From Clostridiales bacterium (GTDB lineage Bacteria > Bacillota_A > Clostridia > Christensenellales > Aristaeellaceae), in the NCBI GenBank assembly GCA_012514855.1, contig JAAYZL010000483.1, forward strand, positions 1 to 6,057: a DNA stretch of 6,057 nucleotides. The letters are read 5' to 3'. The translations under genes were made by a program, and so were the position numbers. Under the pieces are notes generated by a model that was not told the origin of the DNA, did no database searches, and saw only the letters and a program-made list of their open reading frames with translations. This document shows, in pieces, positions 1-5,967 of this stretch; the stretch's first letter is position 1, and every line of letters begins with the position of its first letter.

Positions 1-738
1 CGGCTTTTCAAATTCCTGTGCCTCGCGCCCGAGCGCAGCCGATTTCGAGAGCCCGAGCGGATGGTAGGAGAGAAGCTCATAGTATTTGAGGTTGGGAAGT
101 CCCGCGGCGAATTCGGCGATCGGCGCGATCTGCTCCGGGGTCGCGTTGACGCCCGGCACGACGGGCGTGCGCAGGATCAGCGGGATGCCGAGCGCCGCGG
201 TTTTCAGCAAATTCTCCTTCACGAGCCGGTTCGAAGCGCCTGTCCAGCGCTCGTGCTCCGACTCGTCCCAGAGCTTGAGGTCCGCCATCGCGACCGAGCA
301 GAGTTTCAGCACCGGCTCGGCGACACCCCACGGCACGCCGAGATTCGTCTCGATCGCCGCGCCGATATTGGCCTCGCGGCACCGTTCGAGCAACTCCCGC
401 GCGAACGCCGGCCGGCAGAGCGGCTCGCCGCCCGAGAGCGTCACGCCGCCGTCCGCGCCGTAGTACGGCATGTCCAATTCGATCTCCCGGAACACGTCGC
501 CGACGGACATCGTCCGCCCGCAGACGACCCTCGCGCCGGAAAAACAGCCTTTATCGCATTGCCCGCAGCCGATGCACTTCTCCGGATAATGGAGGATTTC
601 CGGCTCGAACGCGATCGTCTCCGGGTTGTGGCACCACGGGCAGCGCATCTGGCAGCCCTTGAAGAACACGGTCGTGCGGAAGCCCGGCCCGTCGTGGACG
701 GAGCTCCGCTGGATGTTGGCGATGACCGCGTCCGCCAC
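1..738 (-). CDS. Glycyl-radical-enzyme activating protein (radical SAM), 3' end cut by window edge
   Basis: Probable activase that uses S-adenosylmethionine and a 4Fe-4S cluster to put a glycyl radical on a partner enzyme, in the cytoplasm under anaerobic conditions. Translation of the 246 codons in the window shows the family landmarks in order: N-terminal HDGPGFRTTVFFKGC (residues 15-29), the radical-SAM motif C29-X3-C33-X2-C36 followed by HNPE, one ferredoxin-type motif C55-X2-C58-X2-C61-X3-C65, SGGEP at 102-106, a D-L-K motif at 153-155 and RTPVVPGVN at 190-198. Family activases often carry two ferredoxin clusters in the insertion; only one is seen here, plus a lone C73. I chose the GTG at 738 because it gives the usual short lead before the first motif; an in-frame GTG at 753 is the alternative. 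It begins 2 bases after the stop of the upstream oxidoreductase, so it is likely translated with it. The partner glycyl radical enzyme is not visible, so the substrate is unknown. Confidence 0.9.
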   Translation of the reverse strand, partial: MADAVIANIQRSSVHDGPGFRTTVFFKGCQMRCPWCHNPETIAFEPEILHYPEKCIGCGQCDKGCFSGARVVCGRTMSVGDVFREIELDMPYYGADGGVTLSGGEPLCRPAFARELLERCREANIGAAIETNLGVPWGVAEPVLKLCSVAMADLKLWDESEHERWTGASNRLVKENLLKTAALGIPLILRTPVVPGVNATPEQIAPIAEFAAGLPNLKYYELLSYHPLGLSKSAALGREAQEFEKP

Positions 739-740
739 CT

Positions 741-1868
741 TTAGACCCCCCACGCGGCCGCGTCGACGGGCTCAAACTTGCCGCTCTTCGCCGCGCGCAG
801 CCCCGCGTCGAGCACGGCCATCGCCTTCAGGTTCTCCGAGAGCCGGACAATTGGGGGCATCTCGCGCCCATTAAGCCGGTGCGCGGCGAACGCGCACGCC
901 ATGTTCGAGAGCGCGGGGTCGTTCTCCGGCGGGTCGAGGTACTCGACGTCGCCCAAAATCCCGACCAGCTTGACCCGGACGCCGCCGTCGCGCCGCTCGC
1001 ACAGTATGGCGCCTTCCGTGCAGTAGATCTCCGGTCCCGCGGGCAGCGCCGCGGCGGGCGTCGTCCACGTGCCCTCGACGACGGCGACGCTCGAGGGAAA
1101 CCGCAGGAGCAGCGCGCCGTTGTCCTCGACGTCCGCAAAGTCGTGCGCGAAATTGCCGGCCATCGCGGCGACCGAGCGGCACATGTCCCCGGCAAACCAC
1201 ACGCTCGCCATGCTTCCGTAGCAGCACATGTCGAGAAACGCGCCGCCGCCGCAGTGCGCGCGGTACCACCACATCTTCGCCTTTTCCTCGGGGGTCATGT
1301 CCTCCGCGCGCGTGTCGCCGCTGCCCCGGTGCACGGCGCCCGGACCGACCGGACCCGTCTGCCCGGCGAGGTGGCGGATCTTGACGAGGCTCCCCATCCG
1401 GCCGGAATCGAGCGCGCCCTTCATCTGGTACAGCCACGGCCGCCACGCGATCGGCCAGTTGACGAATACCTCCGCGCCGGTCTCTTGCGCGATCCTGGCG
1501 ATTGCAAGCGCCTCCTGATAGTCGCGCGCGAGCGGCTTTTCGATGCTGGAGGCGATGCCGCGCTTAGCGACCTCGGAAAACACGTCCGGATGCTTCGCGT
1601 TCTCGGTCGCGATGAACGCGAGGTCGGGCCTCACTTCGTCCAGCATCCGCCGGTAATCGCCGTAGACCGCTGCGCCGTAGCGCCGCACGTAGTCGAGGTT
1701 CCACCGTCGGCTGTACGGCTTCGTGCCCTCCAAATCCGACGGGTCGACCGGCTCCGCGTCCGCGACGGCGGCGAGCTCCATGTCCTCGCAGTCGCTCACG
1801 CACTTGCACAATTCGAGGATATGCACGTGCGCCGCGCCGACGACGACGGCCCTGAGCTTCCCGTTCAC
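741..1868 (-). CDS. Gfo/Idh/MocA-family NAD(P)-dependent oxidoreductase, second of pair
   Basis: Predicted cytoplasmic dehydrogenase of 375 residues, a normal length for Gfo/Idh/MocA enzymes, which oxidise or reduce hydroxyls of sugars, inositols and related compounds with NAD(P). The N-terminal Rossmann strand reads RAVVVGAAHVHI (6-17), an unusual nucleotide loop with two His in place of the classical GXGXXG; an acidic D37 follows the second strand. The family EKP motif is at 110-112 with the probable catalytic K111. The C-terminal signature is GGGAFLDMCCYGS (207-219), where Y217 occupies the position that is His in many relatives; Tyr occurs there in the glucose-fructose oxidoreductase branch. 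I chose the GTG at 1868 because homology starts there and its first bases overlap the upstream stop as GTGA (1865-1868), typical of translational coupling. An open frame extends further upstream to 2420 but overlaps the neighbour and encodes low-complexity Arg-rich sequence, so it is rejected. The substrate is unknown. Confidence 0.9.
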   Translation of the reverse strand: MNGKLRAVVVGAAHVHILELCKCVSDCEDMELAAVADAEPVDPSDLEGTKPYSRRWNLDYVRRYGAAVYGDYRRMLDEVRPDLAFIATENAKHPDVFSEVAKRGIASSIEKPLARDYQEALAIARIAQETGAEVFVNWPIAWRPWLYQMKGALDSGRMGSLVKIRHLAGQTGPVGPGAVHRGSGDTRAEDMTPEEKAKMWWYRAHCGGGAFLDMCCYGSMASVWFAGDMCRSVAAMAGNFAHDFADVEDNGALLLRFPSSVAVVEGTWTTPAAALPAGPEIYCTEGAILCERRDGGVRVKLVGILGDVEYLDPPENDPALSNMACAFAAHRLNGREMPPIVRLSENLKAMAVLDAGLRAAKSGKFEPVDAAAWGV

Positions 1869-2995
1869 GGCCGCGCCTCGATTTCCGCAAACGTCACCTC
1901 GCGCTTCAGCTCCGCCGAGCGGTAGAACGCGTCGATGGCGGCGGTGACGTTGAGCGTCTCCTCGGGCTTGATGACGAGCTCCTCGCGCCCGCGGAGGTGG
2001 TTGACGACGTTCTCGATCAACTGCCAGTGGCCGTTGAACGGCTTGTCGCGGTAGGGGCGCTCCTCGTTGAATCGGCGCGGCTCGACGTCGGCCTGATATT
2101 TTCCCATCGCCGTGATCAGCTTGAACTCGGGGAGAAGCAGTCCCGCGCGGTCGCCGACGATGCTCATCGACGCGCTGTTCGGCAGGTTCAGCGCCCAGGC
2201 GACCTTGAAGTTCAGAAGCGCCCCGTTCTCGAAGCGGATCGAGCCGGCGGCGAACTCCTCGGTCTCGAACTCGTCCGGTTTGTACGCGCACTTCGCCCCG
2301 AACCGGCCGAGCGGCGCGCCGGCCTCGGCGAGGCTCGTGACGAGGCATTCGCCCTTTTTCGTCAGCCGGTTTCCGGACGCGCCGGTCACGGACTGAATCT
2401 TCGGGTTTCCCATGATCCACACGGCCGCGTCGAGCACGTGCACGCCGATGTCGCAGAACGCGCCGCCGAGGTTGATGTCCTTCCTATGGAAGTTCCCCCA
2501 GGTCGGCACGCCCCTGCGCCGGACGCGGTTGATCTCGGCGAAATAGACGTCGCCGAGCGCGCCGTCCACCGCGAGCGAGCGCGCGTCGAGGTGCTCCGGC
2601 GTGAACCTGGCCGACTGGCACGCTACAAGGATTTTGTCCATCCGCCGCGCGGTTTCGAACGCCTCGAGCGCGTCCGGATAGCTCGTGCCGAGCGGCTTTT
2701 CGCAGAGGACGTTCGCGCCGCATTCGAGCGCGAGCTTCGCCATCGGAAGATGCGCCGCGTTCGACGTGCAGATGCTGACGAGGTCGGGCTTTTCGCGCAA
2801 AAGCATCTCCTCCGCGTCCGCGTAGACGCCCGGAATGCCGTGGCGCGCCGCCGTCTGCCGCGCCGCCTCCTCGTTGATGTCGCACACGGCGACGACCTCG
2901 CACTCGTCTAACATGTTCCGGTAGGCGGGGATGTGCGCGGCGTTGGCGATCATGCCGGCGCTTATGATCGCGACCCTGAATTTTCCACTGTTCAT
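1865..2995 (-). CDS. Gfo/Idh/MocA-family NAD(P)-dependent oxidoreductase, first gene of the operon
   Basis: Predicted 376-residue cytoplasmic dehydrogenase. The Rossmann start reads VAIISAGMIANAAHIPAY (8-25), with D39 at the end of the second strand suited to binding NAD ribose. The family EKP motif lies at 99-101 (K100 the likely catalytic residue). The C-terminal domain has GGAFCDIGVHVLD (177-189), with the D182-X3-H186 pattern usual for sugar or inositol dehydrogenases. The ATG at 2995 is preferred over an in-frame ATG at 3034 because homology starts there and it has a Shine-Dalgarno-like GGGAG 8 bases upstream (minus strand, 3004-3008). It shares family but not close sequence with the next gene, so the two are not a recent duplication. 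They probably act on related substrates or at successive steps, for example oxidation followed by reduction at another carbon; this is inference. The substrate cannot be read from the sequence. Confidence 0.92.
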   Translation of the reverse strand: MNSGKFRVAIISAGMIANAAHIPAYRNMLDECEVVAVCDINEEAARQTAARHGIPGVYADAEEMLLREKPDLVSICTSNAAHLPMAKLALECGANVLCEKPLGTSYPDALEAFETARRMDKILVACQSARFTPEHLDARSLAVDGALGDVYFAEINRVRRRGVPTWGNFHRKDINLGGAFCDIGVHVLDAAVWIMGNPKIQSVTGASGNRLTKKGECLVTSLAEAGAPLGRFGAKCAYKPDEFETEEFAAGSIRFENGALLNFKVAWALNLPNSASMSIVGDRAGLLLPEFKLITAMGKYQADVEPRRFNEERPYRDKPFNGHWQLIENVVNHLRGREELVIKPEETLNVTAAIDAFYRSAELKREVTFAEIEARP

Positions 2996-3055
2996 GCTGT
3001 CCACTCCCGTCTGATGCTGCCTCCATTCTGGCACAGAAGCGCCGAAGATGCAATG

Positions 3056-3085
3056 GACAATTTTAAGTCAAATTACGACAATATT
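3056..3085. repeat. Direct repeat pair GACAATTTT / GACAATATT, 21 bp apart
   Basis: GACAATTTT (3056-3064) and GACAATATT (3077-3085) agree at 8 of 9 bases and are spaced 21 bp start to start, two helical turns. They overlap the candidate -10 and -35 boxes of the leftward operon. The arrangement would suit a regulator binding two half-sites on one DNA face, but in AT-rich DNA such a pair may arise by chance. Confidence 0.3.
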
Positions 3086-3087
3086 AA
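3060..3087 (-). promoter_or_regulatory. Candidate promoter of the oxidoreductase/activase operon
   Basis: Read on the minus strand, TTAATA (3087-3082) and TAAAAT (3065-3060) are separated by 16 bases and match the housekeeping -35 and -10 boxes at 4 of 6 and 5 of 6 positions. This would give a leader of roughly 55-60 bases before the ATG at 2995. A weaker alternative, TTGGCG with TATTGT, lies slightly upstream. The assignment is by eye and uncertain, but it is the only AT-rich stretch upstream of the operon. Confidence 0.4.
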
Positions 3088-3141
3088 CCTTCCAATTTCC
3101 GCCAAACCGCGCTTTAATCGAGGAAGCGGAGGTGGGCGGCG

Positions 3142-3966
3142 ATGGAGAGGCGCGCAATTTTGGAGCATCTGGAAATCCCGGTCGCGGTCGGCGCGCAGGA
3201 TCAGAAGTGCGGCGCGCTCGGCGCGGGCATCGCGGACGGGATCGCGACGGTTTCGATGGGCACCTGCATGGCGGTGATGATCCGCTCGGAAAGGGTCGTC
3301 TGCGACCGGGAGCAGTATCTGCCCTGCTTTTCCGACCTGTTCGGCGACGGCTACTGGCTCGAGGGCTGCGTCAACGTCGGCGCGGGGTGCCTCAAGTGGT
3401 ACCGCGACCTGTACTATCCGGAGCAGCCCTATTCGTATGTGACCGGGATGGCGGGCCGGCACAATCCGACCGCCGAATCGCCGATGTTCTTCCCGCACCT
3501 GTCGGGCATGGGGACGCCCTTCCGCTGGGGGAACTGCTCCGGCGGGTTCTACGCTCTGACCCTGAACGCCACCGCGGACGGCATGGCGCACGCGGTGCTC
3601 GAAGCTGTCGGCCTGACGCTCAGGCAGAACCTCGAGGCCGCGGAGAAGACCGCCGGCGCGCACATTGAAACGCTGCGCGTGTTCGGCGGCGGCGCGAAGA
3701 GCCGGGAGTGGCTGCAGATGCTCACGGACGCGACCGGGCGGGTTGTCGAGAGCCTGTTCACGCACGAGGCGGGCTGCGTCGGCGCCGCGATGCTCGCGGG
3801 ATTGGCCGCGGGAATCTTCCCGGACGTCGCGGCGGCGCAGCGGATCGGCGTGCGCGTGGACAAGAGGTTCGCCCCCGACCCGGCGAAGGGGGCGGTTTAC
3901 GACAGGCGGTACGAGCTCTATTGCAAAAGGGAGAAGCGAATCTACAGGGATGCACATCTTGAATAA
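3142..3966 (+). pseudogene. FGGY-family carbohydrate kinase, N-terminal half missing
   Basis: This 274-residue frame matches only the C-terminal, ATP-binding domain of FGGY sugar kinases, which are normally about 500 residues. Visible marks are GAQDQKCGALGAG (17-29), where D20 aligns with the usual catalytic Asp; the phosphate-binding SMGTC (38-42); the nucleotide-binding GGGAKSREWLQ (182-192); and the FTHEAGCVGAAMLAG stretch that follows. The N-terminal domain that supplies most of the sugar-binding site is absent, and no trace of it appears in any frame upstream to 2996. The open frame is intact from a well-spaced GGAGGTGG and ATG to a TAA directly before a terminator. Loss must have been by deletion or rearrangement near 3142-3175 and not by point decay. 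A free-standing domain or a split enzyme is possible but less likely. It resembles xylulokinase-type members; the substrate is not determinable. An alternative cause is a misassembly at the junction. Confidence 0.8.
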
Positions 3967-3971
3967 AAGTG

Positions 3972-3995
3972 AAGCGCCTTCGCGGGCGTTTTTTT
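3972..3995 (+). terminator. Rho-independent terminator after the kinase remnant
   Basis: AAGCGCC (3972-3978) pairs with GGCGTTT (3985-3991), with one G-T wobble, around a 6-base loop TTCGCG. A run of seven T follows from 3989 to 3995. It starts 5 bases after the TAA of the kinase frame and separates it from the sigma-factor operon. Confidence 0.85.
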
Positions 3996-4039
3996 ATGCC
4001 GCGGGCGAACCGCACCTCAACTCCATCATCGCCGCCGCA

Positions 4040-4048
4040 TGATATAAT
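4040..4048 (+). promoter_or_regulatory. Extended -10 promoter of the sigma/anti-sigma operon
   Basis: TGATATAAT (4040-4048) combines a TG extension with a perfect TATAAT. No convincing -35 box lies 16-18 bases upstream, which fits an extended -10 promoter read by the housekeeping sigma factor. Transcription should start near 4054-4057, leaving a leader of about 63 bases before the ATG at 4119. I see no obvious ECF-type promoter here, so autoregulation is not evident from sequence. Confidence 0.7.
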
Positions 4049-4065
4049 AAAGGACAAACGCCAAA

Positions 4066-4079
4066 AAACTGGACAGTTT
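4066..4079. repeat. Perfect inverted repeat AAACTG-GA-CAGTTT, possible operator
   Basis: Two 6-base arms separated by 2 bases lie about 18 bases downstream of the TATAAT, just inside the predicted transcript. The 2-base gap is too short for an RNA hairpin loop with a full stem, so a protein-binding dyad (operator) is more natural. No cognate regulator gene is in the window. Confidence 0.45.
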
Positions 4080-4118
4080 CCCCTCCTGTCTCGTCTAATC
4101 AGCGAAAGGAGATGCCTG

Positions 4119-4622
4119 ATGGAAAGCATGGAGCGTGAACTGTGGCTGGAAGATGCGATGAACCGCTGGGAGCGCAGTCTGCTGCGCACCTGCTATGCCT
4201 ATCTTGGCGACGTCGCCCTTGCCGAGGATGCGGTACAGGAGACCTTTCTGAAGGCCTGGAAAGGGTTCGGCCGTTTTCGCGGAGCGTCGGAGGAAAGGAC
4301 ATGGCTGATGCGCATTGCCATCAACACCTGCAAGGACATGCGGCGCAGCGCCTGGTTCCGGCACGTCGACCGGGCCGCCGCGCTGGAGAATCTGCCGGAG
4401 GGCGCGGAACCTTTCACCCCGAAGGATGACACCCTGACGCGCGCCGTCATGGCCTTGAAGCCCAAGATACGGGAAGCTGTGCTCCTTCACTGGTACCAAC
4501 AGCTTTCCGGGGAAGAAACGGCGAAGGCGCTCGGCGTGTCGAGGGCGACGGTCTACAACCGGCTGGAGAAGGCCCGGAAACTACTGCGAAAGGAATTGGA
4601 GGTGTGCGATCATGAGGATTGA
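4119..4622 (+). CDS. ECF-type RNA polymerase sigma factor (sigma-70 family)
   Basis: Predicted 167-residue alternative sigma factor, the usual ECF size, holding only regions 2 and 4. Region 2 spans about residues 15-80: the core-binding helix has YLGDVALAEDAVQETFLKAWKGF (28-50), followed by the region 2.3-2.4 stretch TWLMRIAINTCKDMRR (61-76). Region 4 covers about 105-160, with a helix-turn-helix at LSGEETAKALGVSRATVYNRLEKAR (129-153) that should read the -35 element. The ATG at 4119 is chosen because AAAGGAG (4105-4111) sits 7 bases upstream and homology begins just after; the open frame continues upstream to 3969 through the promoter and terminator and is not coding there. The next gene starts inside its 3' end, which marks that gene as the likely anti-sigma factor. 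The signal sensed is unknown. Confidence 0.93.
   Translation: MESMERELWLEDAMNRWERSLLRTCYAYLGDVALAEDAVQETFLKAWKGFGRFRGASEERTWLMRIAINTCKDMRRSAWFRHVDRAAALENLPEGAEPFTPKDDTLTRAVMALKPKIREAVLLHWYQQLSGEETAKALGVSRATVYNRLEKARKLLRKELEVCDHED
4598..4604 (+). promoter_or_regulatory. Shine-Dalgarno site of the membrane protein, inside the sigma gene
   Basis: GGAGGTG ends 7 bases before the ATG at 4612. It lies within the last codons of the sigma factor and fixes the start of the overlapping downstream gene. Confidence 0.8.
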
Positions 4623-5787
4623 CGATAAGGACATCCGCAGCGCAATGGACAGCCGGCTCTCCGCCCTCGACGCCTCTGCCGGACGCAGGGAGCGCATCCG
4701 ACAAAGAATCAATCAGCAGGAGGAAACGGTTGTGAGGAAAAAGATTACGGTCAGCATGGTGCTGGCAGTCATAGCCCTGTTGACGCTGGCGGGCATGGCA
4801 TTGGCGGCAAGCCTCAATTTGTTCGAGTTCTTTGGGGAGCACGACAAGCGGCTCGCGGAGATTGCTCCCAAGGCGACGCTAGTGACCGAATCGCCGGCGA
4901 CGGTGGAAAGCGGCGAGCTGGGAACCACCGTGGCGGCCATCCGCAATGCCTACTACGACGGCCAATCGCTGCTCGTCGCCTATTCCATCGAGAATGGCAC
5001 CCGCACGGAGCGATTCGACCCCGGCGAGGAGCAGCTTTCGCAGATGACCAAGCTGGACGCACCCCCATTCATCGTGTCGCAGGACGGGGAAGGGCAATCG
5101 ATCCTGAACGAATTCAACGCGGCCATAAAGAGCGGTACAACCTACGGCATCGTGCGCTACTGCGTCTATCCCAGCGACCACACCGAGACGGACGACGGCA
5201 TCGACCTGCCGCCGACGCAGGAGATGCAGGAATCCGCGCCGGAGGGCGGGCAGTACATGCTCCGCGAATACGAAAGCCCGCTGCCCGAAGGGGCGCAGAA
5301 CCGCGAGAGCCTGAACATCCGGATTCCCCTGTGGCAGGGCGTGAGCTGGACCTACTTCGACGGCAAGGACTGCTATGTGCTTTCCGAAAGGCAGGAAGCG
5401 GGGGCCCTGACCGCGATGGTTCCGTGCACCGACGCGCAGACGCGCCGTTTCGCGGGCGAGGGCACCTACAACGGCGTCAGGGTTCGCGTGGAGGCGGACG
5501 CGTCCGCCGTCCATGCCAATGTCACCGCGACCGCGGAGGCTGACGTGTTCACACCCCTGGATGAGGACAGTTGGTACACGCTCGACGTGCGGGACGCGCT
5601 GGGAAATGTGCTGCGGTCAAGCGAATTCAGAGCCGTCGACACGCGCACCATCGCCGCCGACTTCGAGGGAACGGGCATACTGCCGGATCGCCTGACGGTT
5701 CGTATCCTGGTCGAATCGGAAGGCGAATGGGACGAGGACACCGCCTTCGCCGCAGCCACGCCGATTGTGCTGACGATGGTTGAGTAA
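4612..5787 (+). CDS. Single-pass membrane protein, probable anti-sigma factor (DUF4179-like)
   Basis: This 391-residue protein has a 44-residue charged N-terminal segment, positive residues VRKK (41-44), one hydrophobic helix ITVSMVLAVIALLTLAGMALAAS (45-67) and then a large domain of about 320 residues. The positive-inside rule puts the N terminus in the cytoplasm and the large domain outside. The start overlaps the sigma gene by 11 bases, so the two should be made in step. The layout matches Clostridia ECF-linked membrane proteins (DUF4179 type, recalled and not searched), which hold the sigma factor at the membrane until a signal arrives. The short N-terminal segment lacks a recognisable zinc-binding HXXXCXXC anti-sigma motif. 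The outer domain is acidic and looks beta-rich; only three Cys are seen there (CVYPSD, KDCYVL, VPCTD). The anti-sigma role is inferred from gene order and topology; the ligand is unknown. Confidence 0.8.
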   Translation: MRIDDKDIRSAMDSRLSALDASAGRRERIRQRINQQEETVVRKKITVSMVLAVIALLTLAGMALAASLNLFEFFGEHDKRLAEIAPKATLVTESPATVESGELGTTVAAIRNAYYDGQSLLVAYSIENGTRTERFDPGEEQLSQMTKLDAPPFIVSQDGEGQSILNEFNAAIKSGTTYGIVRYCVYPSDHTETDDGIDLPPTQEMQESAPEGGQYMLREYESPLPEGAQNRESLNIRIPLWQGVSWTYFDGKDCYVLSERQEAGALTAMVPCTDAQTRRFAGEGTYNGVRVRVEADASAVHANVTATAEADVFTPLDEDSWYTLDVRDALGNVLRSSEFRAVDTRTIAADFEGTGILPDRLTVRILVESEGEWDEDTAFAAATPIVLTMVE

Positions 5788-5799
5788 CGACGAACCGCG

Positions 5800-5832
5800 C
5801 AAGCGCCCCCGCACAGGAGGCGCTTGTTTTAT
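5800..5832 (+). terminator. Rho-independent terminator of the sigma/anti-sigma operon
   Basis: CAAGCGCC (5800-5807) pairs perfectly with GGCGCTTG (5819-5826) around an 11-base loop, followed by TTTTATT (5827-5833). It begins 12 bases after the TAA of the membrane protein. The T-run overlaps the stop codon of the minus-strand ABC remnant; the minus-strand side has no T-run, so it should work mainly rightward. Confidence 0.8.
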
Positions 5833-5894
5833 TCCTCGACGGAGAACTGGCCGCTGTAGAGGTTTGCGTAGAACCCGCCCTTTTCGAGCAGCTC
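5829..5894 (-). pseudogene. C-terminal remnant of an ABC exporter ATP-binding subunit
   Basis: On the minus strand the last 21 codons before a TAA (5829-5831) read ELLEKGGFYANLYSGQFSVEE. This closely resembles the extreme C terminus of MsbA/LmrA-like ABC exporters, where an ELL-x-KGGFYA-x-LY segment follows the final nucleotide-binding motifs. Upstream (rightward) of 5894 the similarity stops abruptly and gives way to a palindromic repeat; none of the Walker A, signature, Walker B or H-loop motifs is present in the window. The frame stays open to 6056, but the added residues do not look like an ABC protein. It is probably the end of a gene broken by insertion or rearrangement. Short length limits certainty. 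Confidence 0.65.
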
Positions 5895-5898
5895 CCAA

Positions 5899-5929
5899 GG
5901 CAATACCGCACGATTTGTGCGGTATTGCC
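5899..5929. repeat. Perfect 13-bp inverted repeat with 5-base spacer
   Basis: GGCAATACCGCAC (5899-5911) and GTGCGGTATTGCC (5917-5929) are exact reverse complements separated by GATTT. There is no T-run on either side, so it is not a standard terminator. It is the most stable-looking hairpin in the window and sits at the junction with the ABC exporter remnant. Confidence 0.9.
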
Positions 5930-5967
5930 CCAGACCATCAACAAACACCGCTCCTCCCTTGGGGATG

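Larger units (their letters stand above)
2996..3141. other. Divergent intergenic region between oxidoreductase operon and kinase remnant
   Basis: About 146 bases separate the leftward operon from the rightward kinase remnant. Roughly 3050-3118 is strikingly AT-rich inside a very GC-rich window, as expected for promoters. All reading frames here lack kinase-like sequence, and the frame continuous with the kinase contains several stops. On the plus strand TTTAAT (3113-3118) is a possible -10 box for the kinase remnant but no good -35 box goes with it. A good Shine-Dalgarno sequence, GGAGGTGG (3128-3135), sits 6 bases before the ATG at 3142. Confidence 0.6.

Noticed and set aside
61..744. 227-codon plus-strand frame opposite the activase
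   Set aside because: The minus strand here encodes a complete set of radical-SAM activase motifs; the plus-strand product has none.
879..1925. 348-codon plus-strand frame opposite the second oxidoreductase
   Set aside because: It mirrors a real minus-strand gene in GC-rich DNA, is dominated by Arg, Ala and Val-Asp strings, and has no recognisable domain.
1869..2420. Long minus-strand open frame continuous with the second oxidoreductase, which would give a 559-residue protein
   Set aside because: The extension overlaps the first oxidoreductase in another frame, is Arg/Pro-rich low-complexity sequence with no family match, and the GTG at 1868 coincides with the start of homology and the coupled GTGA overlap.
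1997..2911. 304-codon plus-strand frame opposite the first oxidoreductase
   Set aside because: Antisense shadow of a well-supported gene; composition is that of reverse-complemented GC-rich codons.
3073..3957. 294-codon minus-strand frame opposite the kinase
   Set aside because: The plus-strand frame carries the FGGY motifs; the antisense product is unrecognisable and has no ribosome site consistent with use.
3969..4118. N-terminal extension of the sigma factor from an upstream ATG at 3969
   Set aside because: It would run through the terminator, the extended -10 promoter and the dyad, while the ATG at 4119 has a good ribosome site and fits the family length.
4879..5514. 211-codon minus-strand frame opposite the membrane protein
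   Set aside because: Shadow frame; the plus strand has a clear start, membrane helix and terminator.
5899..5929. CRISPR repeat or transposon terminal repeat
   Set aside because: Only one copy of the palindrome is present, with no spacer array and no transposase or second terminal copy in the window.
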